A stretch of DNA of 64,000 nucleotides from Streptomyces sp. BA2 (GCF_009769735.1 NZ_WSRO01000002.1:1302001-1366000); one strand, 5' to 3'. Positions 1-11,107 are shown, counted from the stretch's first letter. The notes: a model not told the origin generated them from the letters alone. Program-made: numbers and translations.

Positions 1-848
1 CGCTGGCGGACCCAGCCGAGGTCGATGACGCGGCGGCCGTCGGCGAGCTTGGTGTCGGCGGCCCAGCGCTGCACGTTGTGGAAGGCGCGGATGGCCATGG
101 TGCCGTGCGCGGCGAGCGTGACGCGTTCGTGGTTGAGCTGGTTGGTGATGAGCCGCCAGCCCTTGTTCTCCTCGCCCACGCGGCGCGAGACGGGGACGCG
201 GATGTTCTCGTAGTAGCTCGCCGTGGTGTCGTGCGAGGCGAGGGTGTTGATGATGGTGCAGGAGTAGCCGGGGTCGCTCGTCGGGACGAGGAGCATGGTG
301 ATGCCCTTGTGCGGCGGGGCGTCCGGGTCGGTGCGGACGGCGAGCCAGACCCAGTCGGCGGTATCGCCGTTGGTGGTCCAGATCTTCTGGCCGTTGACGA
401 GGTACTCATCGCCTTCGCGGACCGCCTTGGTCTTGAGGGCCGCGAGGTCGGTGCCCGCGTCCGGCTCGCTGTAGCCGATCGCGAAGTCGAGTTCGCCGGA
501 GAGGATCTTCGGCAGGAAGTACGCCTTCTGCTCCTCCGTGCCGAACCGCATCAGGGTCGGCCCGACGGTGTTCAGGGCCATCAGGGGCAGCGGGACGCCG
601 GCCTGTGCGGCCTCGTCGAAGAAGATGAACTGCTCCATCGGGGAGAGCCCGCGGCCGCCGTACTCCTTGGGCCAGCCGACGCCGAGCCAGCCGTCGGCGC
701 CGAGGCGGCGGATGGTCTCCCGGTAGAACTGTTTCTGCGCGGCGGGGTCGGCGTACCGGGCGTACGCGTTGTCGGGCACCAGCTCGGCGAAGTACGTGCG
801 CAGCTCGGTGCGCAACTGCCGCTGCTCAGGCGTGTATTCGAGGTGCAC
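1..848 (-). CDS. acyl-CoA dehydrogenase, C-terminus cut by window edge
   Basis: FAD-dependent enzyme that introduces the alpha,beta double bond into an acyl-CoA. The frame runs off the left edge, so only the first 282 residues are present (family length is near 390). Visible family motifs are YSEPDAGTD at residues 126-134 and WTTNG at 157-161, both part of the FAD/acyl-CoA pocket. The GTG start is chosen because AGGAGG lies 4 nt upstream and the protein begins with the usual N-terminal helix. A KstR-like palindrome lies about 54 bp upstream. That hints at a role in steroid or branched-chain acid degradation, but the substrate cannot be read from this fragment. Confidence 0.9.
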   Translation of the reverse strand, partial: MHLEYTPEQRQLRTELRTYFAELVPDNAYARYADPAAQKQFYRETIRRLGADGWLGVGWPKEYGGRGLSPMEQFIFFDEAAQAGVPLPLMALNTVGPTLMRFGTEEQKAYFLPKILSGELDFAIGYSEPDAGTDLAALKTKAVREGDEYLVNGQKIWTTNGDTADWVWLAVRTDPDAPPHKGITMLLVPTSDPGYSCTIINTLASHDTTASYYENIRVPVSRRVGEENKGWRLITNQLNHERVTLAAHGTMAIRAFHNVQRWAADTKLADGRRVIDLGWVRQ

Positions 849-901
849 GGCCCCTCCTGCTTTCGCTGGCTCCCCGGGCGTGGGCTTGACGGCGCACACA
901 G

Positions 902-915
902 TAGAACGCGTTTCA
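902..915. promoter_or_regulatory. KstR-like TetR operator (TAGAACGCGTTTCA)
   Basis: The 14-bp sequence TAGAACGCGTTTCA fits the mycobacterial KstR consensus TnnAACnnGTTnnA at every fixed position. It lies in the promoter region of the acyl-CoA dehydrogenase, about 54 bp before its start. KstR represses sterol-degradation genes until a CoA thioester binds it. No regulator gene is visible nearby, so the site is a motif match only. Confidence 0.45.
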
Positions 916-992
916 GAAATAGGGAATGGCGGTGACGTGGCCGCCCTGTCCACCATCGGCTTCGACAACAGGATCAGCTCGGTGACGTTCGG

Positions 993-1532
993 CTAGGACC
1001 GCGGCCCGCGGCGTACAGAACCCGCGGAGTACAGCACCTGCGCCGCGCCCCATTCGACGAAGGCCTCCGCCTGCTCCATGCCGATCGACTCGAGCAGGCG
1101 ACGCGACCGGACATTGGCCTCCTGCGTGACCGCGACCACCTTCGAAGCGCTGGAGGTGGTCGCTTCGCGCGCCCAGGCGACCGCGGCGGCGACCGCCTCA
1201 CGCCCGTATCCGAACCCCCAGTGTTCGGGCAGCAGTTGATACGACACCTCGGTCCGCCCGGCCCGCCGCCCATCGGGTTCCAGTTGTACGCCGCCGATCA
1301 CCGGTCCGCCCGCACGCAGCGTCACGCTGAAGGCTCCGCGCGCACCGACGCAGTGCCGCTCGCGCACGCGAAGTGTCTCCTTGTCGACAGGCCCGCCGAG
1401 GTGACGGCGGACATCCTCGTCCGTCCACAGCCGCGCCATGGCGGGCACGTCGCCGGGCTCGATCGGACGCAGGACGAGGCGGTCCGTGGTGAGGGTGGCG
1501 GGCCAGGGGAACGTGCTCGGTGGTCGCGACAT
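993..1532 (-). CDS. GNAT family N-acetyltransferase
   Basis: A 179-residue protein of the GNAT fold that transfers acetyl from acetyl-CoA to an amine. It opens with TLTTDRLVLRPIEPGD, typical of the RimJ/RimL-like subgroup, and carries the acetyl-CoA loop around HWGFGYGREAV, followed by a helix of the YIGxxxxN-type region (VTQEANVRSRRLLESIG). An in-frame start at 1559 exists, but the ATG at 1532 places the protein at the normal family N-terminus and has an AGGA upstream. It lies downstream of icd on the same strand, separated by a strong terminator, so it probably has its own promoter. The acceptor substrate is unknown. Confidence 0.85.
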   Translation of the reverse strand: MSRPPSTFPWPATLTTDRLVLRPIEPGDVPAMARLWTDEDVRRHLGGPVDKETLRVRERHCVGARGAFSVTLRAGGPVIGGVQLEPDGRRAGRTEVSYQLLPEHWGFGYGREAVAAAVAWAREATTSSASKVVAVTQEANVRSRRLLESIGMEQAEAFVEWGAAQVLYSAGSVRRGPRS

Positions 1533-1571
1533 GAGCCCGATCCTGCCGGACGCGCCCACCGGACGCGCGAA

Positions 1572-1613
1572 CAGGTCCGCCCCGGCAGCGAATTCGCTGC
1601 CGGGGCGGACCTG
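1572..1613 (-). terminator. icd terminator, perfect 42-bp palindrome
   Basis: A perfect inverted repeat of 21 bp per arm, GC-rich with GAATTC at the centre, begins 18 bp after the icd stop codon. There is no long T-tract, which is usual for high-GC actinobacterial terminators. It separates icd from the downstream acetyltransferase and could act in either direction. Confidence 0.85.
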
Positions 1614-1630
1614 TGTCAGCCGGAGTTCAC

Positions 1631-4081
<2,451 letters not shown>

Positions 4082-5356
4082 GTGATCGCTCCCCTGGACC
4101 CCGCGGACCCCGCCTTCGCGCGCGACCCGTATCCGTACTACGCGCGCCTCCGCGACCGGGGGCCCGCCGTGCGGGTCCCGCTCGCCAACGGGACGTACGC
4201 CTGGCTCGTCACCGGATACGAGCGGACGCGGGCCGTGCTCGCCGACCCCCGCTTCTCGAACGTGCCCCCACGGGGTGCCGGGCGGCCGAAGGGGGATTCG
4301 CCCGCGCAGCGTGCCCGCGCCTGCCTCGCCCGGCACATGCTCAACTCCGACGCCCCCGATCACACCCGGATGCGACGGCTGACCACCGCAGCGTTCGCCC
4401 CGCGCCGCGTCGACGCGCTGCGGCCGCGGATCGAGGAGCTGACGACCGGGCTCCTGCGGGAGATGGAGCTACGGCTGCGGGGCGAGGGGAGCGTGGACCT
4501 CGTGGACACCTTCGCCTTCCCGCTGCCCGTCCTCGTGATCGGGGAGGTGCTCGGGGTGCCGGAGGCCGACCGGGCCGATCTGCGGGACTGGACCTACCGG
4601 GTCGGCTCGCCCGCCGACGCGCTGGAGCCGGGCGCGGTGGACGAGGCGTGGACCGGTCTGTACGCCTACTTCACCGAGCTGATCGCCCGCAAGCGCCGCG
4701 CGCCCGGCTCCGACCTGTTCAGCGCGCTCACGCAGGACGCGACGGAGGGCGGCCTCGACGACGGGGAACTGCTCGCCATGGCGTTCCTCCTCCTGTTCGC
4801 GGGCTACGAGACCACGATGAACCTCCTTGCGTCGGCGTCGCTGCTGCTGCTCACCCACCCCGGGGAGCTGGCGGCAGCGCGCCGCGATCCCGCGCGCTGG
4901 CCCGCCGTCGTGGAGGAGACGCTGCGGCACGCCAGCCCGCTGGAGGGCACGACATGGCGGCACACGACCGAGGAGGTGGACCTCGGCGAGGGCGTGGTCA
5001 TACCCGCGGGCGCCTCCGTCCTCGCGGTACTCGCCGCCGCCAACCGCGACCCCCGGCACTTCCCCGACCCGGACGCCTTCCGCCCCGCCCGCTACCTGAC
5101 GGACGCGGCGGCAGGAGGCACCCGCACGGCGCCCCACGCCGCCTTCGGCCACGGACCGCACTTCTGCGTCGGCTCACGGCTCGCCCGCCTGGAGGCGACG
5201 ATCGCGCTCCCCCGGCTCCTCGCAGCCTTCCCCGACCTATGCCTGACGGCCGACCCGGCCCAACTCCCCTACCGCCCAGGCCTCTTGGTCCGGGGCCCAC
5301 GCCATCTCCCCGTCACCACCGCTCCTTTGCCTGCGCGGGAGGCGGTCAGCGCGTAA
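4082..5356 (+). CDS. cytochrome P450, bacterial class I
   Basis: A 424-residue haem monooxygenase. The oxygen-binding I-helix is AGYETT at residues 240-245, the ExxR pair is E279/R282 in ETLRH, and the haem-thiolate loop is FGHGPHFCVG with the ligand at Cys362. All expected P450 signatures are intact, so it should be active if electrons are supplied. No ferredoxin or reductase gene lies beside it. The same frame is open far upstream through icd, but that part is antisense to icd. The GTG at 4082 is preferred because GAGG sits 8 nt before it and the protein then begins at the usual DPADPAFARDPYPYYARLR region. The substrate is unknown. Confidence 0.92.
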   Translation: MIAPLDPADPAFARDPYPYYARLRDRGPAVRVPLANGTYAWLVTGYERTRAVLADPRFSNVPPRGAGRPKGDSPAQRARACLARHMLNSDAPDHTRMRRLTTAAFAPRRVDALRPRIEELTTGLLREMELRLRGEGSVDLVDTFAFPLPVLVIGEVLGVPEADRADLRDWTYRVGSPADALEPGAVDEAWTGLYAYFTELIARKRRAPGSDLFSALTQDATEGGLDDGELLAMAFLLLFAGYETTMNLLASASLLLLTHPGELAAARRDPARWPAVVEETLRHASPLEGTTWRHTTEEVDLGEGVVIPAGASVLAVLAAANRDPRHFPDPDAFRPARYLTDAAAGGTRTAPHAAFGHGPHFCVGSRLARLEATIALPRLLAAFPDLCLTADPAQLPYRPGLLVRGPRHLPVTTAPLPAREAVSA

Positions 5357-6929
5357 GCAGCAAGGCGTCGCCCACCGGGCGCTCCGTGCCGTCCGACGGG
5401 GAGTTGATCACCTTGCCGTTCACCGTCATCGTCACGGAACCGCCGCCGTCCAGGGCCATGGCGTGGACCGCGCCGAGCGACTTCATCAGTTCCGCGCCTT
5501 CGCCCAGGCCGAACCCGTCGCTGTGGCCGGGCTGCCTGCCGTCCACGCCGGCCAGGAGCATGCGGCCCTGCCGGTCGACGCCCAGGAGCATGCGCGGGTT
5601 GCGCTTGATGCCCCAGGTGTACGCGAAGGAACGGTCGCCGGCGCGCTCGATGCCGTCGGCGGCGTAGTTCACCGCGACCTTGCCGTCGCGCACCAGCTCG
5701 GGGCCGCCGTTGACGATGTCATCCTGCGGGCCGAGCTTCAGCTCCCTGCCCCGTTCGTCCAGGATCCGCTGCCCCGCCTTCACGGCGCTGCCCGGCTTCG
5801 CGTGCGTACGCAGCCACGTGGCGCCCGCGCCGATGCCCGCGAGGACGCTGCCGCCGTCCGGCACCACGCCGCCGCGCGCACGCACCTCCCGTACGCGCCC
5901 GTTCGCGTCGAGCACCGCCTCCAGTCCCTCGCCCGCAGGGGTGTTCGCGCCGAGCTCGTCGGTGAACTTCACGATCTCGTCGGGGTCGGTGCAGGTCACG
6001 TCGTGCTGCGGGCGCTCCGTGGGGGAATCGCCACCGACACCACCGCAGTTGCGGACCAGGCCCGGCACACGGTTGATGCCGTCCACGACCGCGGACGCCG
6101 ACCCCGCGCGGACCCGGAGCTCCGTCCTGAGCTTCTTGAACTCCGGACGCAGGCCGTCGCCGCGCAGCACCGCCGCGATCCGCCCGTTGGTGGCCGCGCT
6201 CTGCAACTCCCCGTCGTACGCGGCGATCCCGGCCGCCGCGCCCGGCACGCCGTCCTTGCCCTCCATGACGAAGAAGCCCGCGTTGACACCGAGCAGGGCC
6301 TCGTCGTCCGCGGCCATGTCGCTCACCGTCTCGCGGCCGGCGACACCCGTGCCGTACGTGCCCTTCATCGCGCCGCCGTAGCGCTTCGGGTCGACGATCG
6401 CCACCTTGACCCGGGCGATTCCGGTGCCGGGCACGCCGTCGGCGCCGGTCCACTCGCTCACCGCGTCGAACCCGGCGGCGGCGAGCTCCTTCCGCTGGGC
6501 GTCGGCATCGGTCCGCGCGTCGTACTCCCCCACCCGGACCCGCACCCCGATCACCCCGGTCCGGTCGGAACCCCGCGGCCACGCGACCGCCTCGGCACGC
6601 GCGCCGAACCCGGCAGCGCGCACCCGCTCGGCCAGCGCCTCCGCGTCCCGCTCCGCGGCGAGGTGAGCACCGTTCGCGCGCACGGTGACCGTCCAGTGGT
6701 CCGCGCCGGGGCGGCCCGAGACGCTCCCCTGGTACAGATCGACCCCGGAGGCGAGGCGTTCGTGCTGCCAGTCGGCGATCGGAGGCGGGACAGCGGCAGT
6801 TGGGGCCGCGGCCGCCGCGGCGTCCCCGTACCGGTCGACGATGGCGCCGGGGGCGAGGAGCCCCGCGGCGGTGACGGCTACCACCGTCGCCTTCGCTGCG
6901 GCGCTGAACGGACGGCGTGCAAGGGCCAC
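5346..6929 (-). CDS. secreted SPOR-like/phosphodiester glycosidase (NAGPA) domain protein
   Basis: A 527-residue exported protein. The N-terminus is basic (VALARRPFSAAAKATV) followed by a hydrophobic stretch, consistent with a signal peptide. Two SPOR-like repeats follow at about residues 70-180. The rest is a phosphodiester glycosidase (NAGPA) domain with its usual landmarks LLGVNAGFF, DDIVNGGPELVRDGK and the C-terminal MALDGGGSVTMTVNG. These enzymes remove sugars linked by phosphodiesters, and bacterial members probably act on wall or exopolysaccharide. The GTG at 6929 is chosen over an upstream in-frame start because AGGAG lies 5 nt before it and it places the signal peptide at the N-terminus. 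The 3' end overlaps the convergent P450 by 11 bp. Confidence 0.85.
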   Translation of the reverse strand: MALARRPFSAAAKATVVAVTAAGLLAPGAIVDRYGDAAAAAAPTAAVPPPIADWQHERLASGVDLYQGSVSGRPGADHWTVTVRANGAHLAAERDAEALAERVRAAGFGARAEAVAWPRGSDRTGVIGVRVRVGEYDARTDADAQRKELAAAGFDAVSEWTGADGVPGTGIARVKVAIVDPKRYGGAMKGTYGTGVAGRETVSDMAADDEALLGVNAGFFVMEGKDGVPGAAAGIAAYDGELQSAATNGRIAAVLRGDGLRPEFKKLRTELRVRAGSASAVVDGINRVPGLVRNCGGVGGDSPTERPQHDVTCTDPDEIVKFTDELGANTPAGEGLEAVLDANGRVREVRARGGVVPDGGSVLAGIGAGATWLRTHAKPGSAVKAGQRILDERGRELKLGPQDDIVNGGPELVRDGKVAVNYAADGIERAGDRSFAYTWGIKRNPRMLLGVDRQGRMLLAGVDGRQPGHSDGFGLGEGAELMKSLGAVHAMALDGGGSVTMTVNGKVINSPSDGTERPVGDALLLTR

Positions 6930-7056
6930 GGGAACTCCTGGGTCGCGTAGGGACACCCGCAGCGAACGCGAGCGCGCGGACGGCGATCGATCCCAGGAGT
7001 GAATACCAGAAGGCCGGCCGGAGAACAGGCCCCGGGCCCCGCGTTCGGGGGCGGAA

Positions 7057-7087
7057 TCAGTCGTCATTCAGTCGTCATTCAGTCGTC
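7057..7087. repeat. 11-bp tandem repeat TCAGTCGTCAT, about 2.8 copies
   Basis: The unit TCAGTCGTCAT is repeated head to tail across the end of the CGNR gene, and one copy supplies its stop codon. It looks like replication slippage, and the unit length would shift frame if copy number changed inside the coding part. Confidence 0.8.
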
Positions 7088-7608
7088 TCGCCCGTGGAGC
7101 GCGCCCGGTGCCTGCGGACCGCGTCGCGGTTGGCGCACCGCTGGGAGCAGTAGCGCTGGCGCCCGGTGCGTGAGGTGTCGGCGAAGACCGTGGCGCACTC
7201 GGTCACGGCGCAGCGCCGGAGCCGGTGCATGCCACGCCCGGCCAGGTGCAGCGCCGTGCCGACGGAGATCAGCTGGAACAGCAGGGCGCCGAGCGGCTGC
7301 CGTTCGTCGCGGTAGTGCAGGTGCCAGCCCGAGCCCGCGTGGTCGGTCAGCCGGGGGTGGGCGGCGGATGCCGCCAGCATCTGATTGAGCAGCTCGGCGC
7401 GCTCCTCCTCTGCGGTCGCGTCGACGACCTTCTCCCACTCGTCCAGCGCGTCCTGGGTGCGGTCGAGATCCTCCGGCGTGACGGGCCGCTCCAGAACGAG
7501 CCCCGCCGCGCGGCAGCGGTCCGCGAGCTCATCAGCGGTCTCAGGGCGCCGGTTGGCGAGGTCGGCGGCCAGGTTCACGACTTCCTCGCCGTAAGGGTTG
7601 AGATGCAC
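7075..7608 (-). CDS. CGNR zinc-finger (ABATE-like) protein
   Basis: A 177-residue protein with an N-terminal helical stress-sensor-like domain and a C-terminal CGNR-type zinc finger: CAVTECATVFADTSRTGRQ then RYCSQRCANRDAVRRHR. Four cysteines (CxxxxC and CxxxC) fit zinc binding, and the basic tail fits nucleic-acid contact. Such proteins are thought to be transcriptional regulators. The GTG start at 7608 has no clear ribosome site, so the message may be leaderless. It diverges from an acetyltransferase/MFS pair only 26 bp away, so it may regulate that pair; this is inference. Confidence 0.85.
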   Translation of the reverse strand: MHLNPYGEEVVNLAADLANRRPETADELADRCRAAGLVLERPVTPEDLDRTQDALDEWEKVVDATAEEERAELLNQMLAASAAHPRLTDHAGSGWHLHYRDERQPLGALLFQLISVGTALHLAGRGMHRLRRCAVTECATVFADTSRTGRQRYCSQRCANRDAVRRHRARSTGETTE

Positions 7609-7634
7609 AAGACCATTACATCAGGCTGACCGGC

Positions 7635-8144
7635 ATGTCACAACGCACCGGAGACCTCGTCGGCATACGCCCGGCGACGCAGGACGACATCGCGGAGCTC
7701 GTACGCCTGCGGACGCTGCTGTTCGAAGACCTCGGCGGCGACTACTTCAACCTGCCATTGGTGGACGGCAGTTGGCAGGACACCCTGGCCGTCGTCCTGA
7801 AGGACCAGCTGGCCACGGGGAACACGCGGATCCTCGTCGTGGACGGCGAGGGGGGTGGCAGGGGTGACGGCTGCCTGGCCGCGTGCGCCATCGGCTCGGT
7901 CGAGCAGCGGCTGCCGGGTCCGCACCTGCTGGGCGGCCGGGTCGGCATGGTGATCGGCGTGGTCACCGACCCGGCGCACCGGCGGCGTGGGCACAGCCGC
8001 TCACTCCTGCGGGGCCTGCTCGACTGGTTCCGGGAGCGCGAGGTGGCCCGCGTGGACCTGTACGCATCGCACGAGGGCGAGCCGCTCTACCGCGAGCTCG
8101 GCTTCGTCAACCACCCCGACCCCGCCCTGTATTGGCGCCCATGA
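7635..8144 (+). CDS. GNAT family N-acetyltransferase
   Basis: A 169-residue acetyltransferase with the GNAT acetyl-CoA motif in VGMVIGVVTDPAHRRRGHSRSLLRGLLDWF and the C-terminal family pattern LYASHEGEPLYRELGFVNH. Its stop overlaps the start of the MFS gene in an ATGA arrangement, so the two are translationally coupled. Coupling of an acetyltransferase to an efflux pump suggests handling of a toxic small molecule, but the substrate is unknown. Confidence 0.88.
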   Translation: MSQRTGDLVGIRPATQDDIAELVRLRTLLFEDLGGDYFNLPLVDGSWQDTLAVVLKDQLATGNTRILVVDGEGGGRGDGCLAACAIGSVEQRLPGPHLLGGRVGMVIGVVTDPAHRRRGHSRSLLRGLLDWFREREVARVDLYASHEGEPLYRELGFVNHPDPALYWRP

Positions 8145-9409
8145 CAGCCCTCACCGAGGTGGCGCACAGCACGTGGCGCTACCGGTGGGTCGTCCTCGGT
8201 ATCGCCACCTTCACCCAGGCCGCGGCCGGCTTCTTCGTGCAGGGCATCGGGGCGATGGGTATCCACCTGCAACGCGAACTGCACCTGAGCACGGTCCAGT
8301 TGGGGCTGCTGGTCTCGGCGGCCCAGTTGGTCCCGCTGGTCGGGCTGCTGGTCGCCGGGGAGCTGCTCGACCGCTGCGACGAGCGCTGGGTCGTCGGGGC
8401 GGGCGCGGGCTTGGTCGCCGTGGGCCTGCTCGTGGGAAGCGCGGCGCCGGGCTATGTGTCCCTGCTCCTGGTGCTGCTGCTCGTCGGCGCGGGCTACAGC
8501 ACCGTCCAGCCCGGCGGCAGCAAATCGGTGGCGTCGTGGTTCGGCGCGTCCCAGCGGGGTCTGGCCATGGGCATCCGGCAGGCGGGGCTGCCGCTGGGCG
8601 CCGCGCTGGCCTCGGCCGCGCTGCCCTTCATCGCCGACGCCTTCGGCTGGCGGGCGACGCTCGTGACGGGCGGGTTCGTCGCGCTCCTGGGGTCCTGCGT
8701 GTTCATGGGCTTCTACCGCAGGCCGCCCGTCCCCGCCGCTCCCCGGGGCGGCGGGGAGCGCCCCTCGGTCAGGTCGCAGCTCGGCGCCCGGCTGCACATG
8801 CTCCGCGAACCGTCCATGGTGCGGATCATGCTCACCGGATCGAGCCTGATCTCGGTGCAGTGCGGCGTGGGCATCCTGACGGTGCTGTATCTGCACGAGA
8901 CGGCGTCCGTCGGAGCCGGCACCGCGGCTCTCGTCCTGGTGGCCGTCCAAGGGGCGGGCGTCGTCGGCCGGATCGTCCTGGCGGCCTGGAGCGACCGCGC
9001 CAGGTCCGGACGGTACGGCTCACTCGTCCTCAGCATGGCCGCCGTACTCGCCGCGATGACTGTGCTGATGACCCCGCTGGGCCGGTCACCCGCTGTCGCC
9101 TGCTGCACGCTCGTCTGGCTCGGCTTCTTCGGCTTCGGCTGGTACGGCCCCTGGGTCGCCTACGTGACCGAATCGGCTCCACCGGACCGGACGGGATTCG
9201 CCCTCGGCCTCGCCATGTCCGTCAACCAGATCGCCATCGTGGTGATGCCACCGGTGCTCGGCCTGCTCAAGGATCTCACCGACAGCTTCGCGCCGGTCTG
9301 GGGACTCCTCTCGGCGATGACCTCCGTCGCCCTGACCGTCTCGGCCCGCACACGGCCCGGCAACCGGCCCCGTTCGTGTGGCCGACCCGGCGTCTGCGGT
9401 CCACCGTGA
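8141..9409 (+). CDS. MFS transporter
   Basis: A 422-residue integral membrane protein with about 12 hydrophobic segments. The MFS loop 2-3 motif appears as GELLDRCDERWVVGAG near residue 68. A central loop near residues 195-215 (RRPPVPAAPRGGGE) separates the two six-helix halves. The ATG overlaps the stop of the acetyltransferase by 4 bp, so the pair forms an operon. Proteins of this type export drugs or metabolites; direction and substrate cannot be told from sequence. Confidence 0.88.
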   Translation: MTALTEVAHSTWRYRWVVLGIATFTQAAAGFFVQGIGAMGIHLQRELHLSTVQLGLLVSAAQLVPLVGLLVAGELLDRCDERWVVGAGAGLVAVGLLVGSAAPGYVSLLLVLLLVGAGYSTVQPGGSKSVASWFGASQRGLAMGIRQAGLPLGAALASAALPFIADAFGWRATLVTGGFVALLGSCVFMGFYRRPPVPAAPRGGGERPSVRSQLGARLHMLREPSMVRIMLTGSSLISVQCGVGILTVLYLHETASVGAGTAALVLVAVQGAGVVGRIVLAAWSDRARSGRYGSLVLSMAAVLAAMTVLMTPLGRSPAVACCTLVWLGFFGFGWYGPWVAYVTESAPPDRTGFALGLAMSVNQIAIVVMPPVLGLLKDLTDSFAPVWGLLSAMTSVALTVSARTRPGNRPRSCGRPGVCGPP

Positions 9410-9514
9410 ACAGGTACGAGGTGTTGCCGCCACCACGGCGGGTAGCCGCGCCTCCGCAGCGGAAGCCGCCGTGAGACCACGCGGAACGAAGTGACAAGGA
9501 CTGGAGGGATCACC

Positions 9515-9763
9515 GTGAGCGAGGAGCTGCCCGAGACCCGGGGCCAGGACGAGACCCCCGTGCCGAGGGATCTGCCCGATCAGCAGGCGTCGGACGAGGA
9601 GGACCACTGGGAGCTGGACGACGCGTCGACCGCCACCGGTAACGCCCCGGACGCCGACGACGACGTACCGGACACGGACGAGGCGGGCACCGGCCGGCGC
9701 GGCGCACCGCATTCGGGTGGCGTGCGCCCGGACCAGCCGGTGCCGGACGAGCCCGCCGACTGA
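9515..9763 (+). CDS. small acidic hypothetical protein
   Basis: An 82-residue protein, very rich in Asp, Glu, Pro and Thr (EEDHWELDDAS, PDADDDVPDTDEA) and probably disordered. I know no domain for it. The GTG at 9515 is chosen because GGAGGG lies 6 nt upstream, better than the in-frame ATG at 9491. Codon usage shows a normal third-position GC bias, which supports a real gene. Confidence 0.6.
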   Translation: MSEELPETRGQDETPVPRDLPDQQASDEEDHWELDDASTATGNAPDADDDVPDTDEAGTGRRGAPHSGGVRPDQPVPDEPAD

Positions 9764-9806
9764 ACGGAGTCATCGGAGTCCGCGGGACGGCCCCGTCAGG
9801 GCGCGC

Positions 9807-10205
9807 TCAGCGGGGCGGCCTCGGCTCGGCGGAGACAGCCAGGGTGAACGAGTGGCCCGCGGGGTCGCTGTAGGTCCGGGTGTCCCGGGGGCCTGTGTTG
9901 TCCTTGGTGTCCACGGGCCTGGCTCCCAGGCCGACAGCCTCGCGCTCCGCCTCGTCCATGTCGCCGCGGTCCACCAGGATCCTGAGGTGCGCCTGCTGCG
10001 CGTCCTCGGGCCGCGGCCAGCTCGGCGGCGCGTAGCCGTAGTCCCGGTGGACTGCCAGGCAGATGCCCTGTGCGTCGAATACCTCGACATAGTCGGGGTC
10101 ATTGCCCATGCTGGCCGTGCCTCCGAGCAACCCCGCGTAGAACTCCGCGAGCTCCTCGGGCTTCGCGCAGTCCAGGACGAGGACGGCGGTCTTCTTCACA
10201 CCCAT
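9807..10205 (-). CDS. VOC family (glyoxalase/dioxygenase-fold) protein
   Basis: A 132-residue single-domain VOC protein: KTAVLVLDCAKPEELAEFYAGLLGG at the start, a middle strand ICLAVHRDYGYAPPSWPRP, and the C-terminal DPAGHSFTLAV. Proteins of this fold include glyoxalase I, resistance proteins and dioxygenases. This member has the short form often annotated only as glyoxalase-like. The ATG at 10205 has GAGGGA upstream and is preferred to a longer in-frame start at 10313. Confidence 0.85.
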   Translation of the reverse strand: MGVKKTAVLVLDCAKPEELAEFYAGLLGGTASMGNDPDYVEVFDAQGICLAVHRDYGYAPPSWPRPEDAQQAHLRILVDRGDMDEAEREAVGLGARPVDTKDNTGPRDTRTYSDPAGHSFTLAVSAEPRPPR

Positions 10206-10366
10206 GGGGTCCCTCTTCTGTAGGCATGGATCGGCATGGTTCGGCACAGAGGCGGTGGCCGTCTCACCCGGCCACCCCGCGACCGTCCGAGTGCCCCGCT
10301 CGGCCCGCCTCAATCGGCGTCACCCCGCGGGCGCACGGGTCCCCCGGCGCGGGCGACACTGGGGGC

Positions 10367-11107
10367 ATGCGCCTCGTCGACCAGTGTCCGCCCCCTCCCG
10401 TCTACGGCCGTCTCCGCATCGAGCGGCGCGACCTCTCGCCCGCCCGCTGGCTGGAGCAACGCCCGCCCCACGACGACGGATTCGGCACGGTCGCCGGTGT
10501 CTGCGCGCCCGGCTTCGAGGCGTACGCGCGCATCCTCCATCCGGCCTGGCTCGGCGCGGAGCCGGTGCGGTGGGACCAAGTGGCCGCCGTGTACGGCAGG
10601 TCGGTGTCGGCGGGGACGCGCTGGCACGAGCTGATCGGCCTCGGGGACCGCCTCCTCTACCGCAACGACGACACCCCGGCCGTCCCCGGCGTCTGGGACG
10701 AACACCCCGACGAGGGCCCGACCCCCGCCGGCGTCGCCCGCGCCCTGATCCCCGTCCTTTCCCGGCACACCGGCACCCCCGACCGCTGCTGGTACGGGCT
10801 CTGGGAGGGGTACGGCCAGTACAACTGGGACGGCTGTCCCGTGTTCCGCACACCCGGCCGCGACGAGATCCTGCTCTCCGGACCGCTGGACGACGCCGAC
10901 TCACCCGCGTCACCGGACGGCGACCCCGATGAGTGCGCACCCGAACTCCCCGACCTGTGGTGGCCCGAGGACCGAGCCTGGTGCGTGGCCGGTGACGTCG
11001 ATCTGGTGAGCACGTACGTCGGCGGTTCGGCGGCCTGCGTCGCGGATCTCCTCGCGGCTCCGGGCCTGGAGGCGTACGAGATCACCGAGACGTCGGCAGT
11101 CGACTGA
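10367..11107 (+). CDS. hypothetical protein, conserved-looking, Trp/acidic rich
   Basis: A 246-residue soluble protein without a domain I can name. It begins MRLVDQCPPPPVYGRLRIER and holds WYGLWEGYGQYNWDG and DLWWPEDRAWCVAGDVDLVSTYVGG. The last reads like a family signature for proteins that compare a value with a stored one, but I assign no function. The ATG at 10367 begins after a GGGGG stretch; the open frame extends further upstream without a better start. Confidence 0.65.
   Translation: MRLVDQCPPPPVYGRLRIERRDLSPARWLEQRPPHDDGFGTVAGVCAPGFEAYARILHPAWLGAEPVRWDQVAAVYGRSVSAGTRWHELIGLGDRLLYRNDDTPAVPGVWDEHPDEGPTPAGVARALIPVLSRHTGTPDRCWYGLWEGYGQYNWDGCPVFRTPGRDEILLSGPLDDADSPASPDGDPDECAPELPDLWWPEDRAWCVAGDVDLVSTYVGGSAACVADLLAAPGLEAYEITETSAVD

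Noticed and set aside
9086..9712. 208-residue minus-strand frame
   Set aside because: Overlaps the MFS gene and the small acidic gene, with wrong-frame codon bias.
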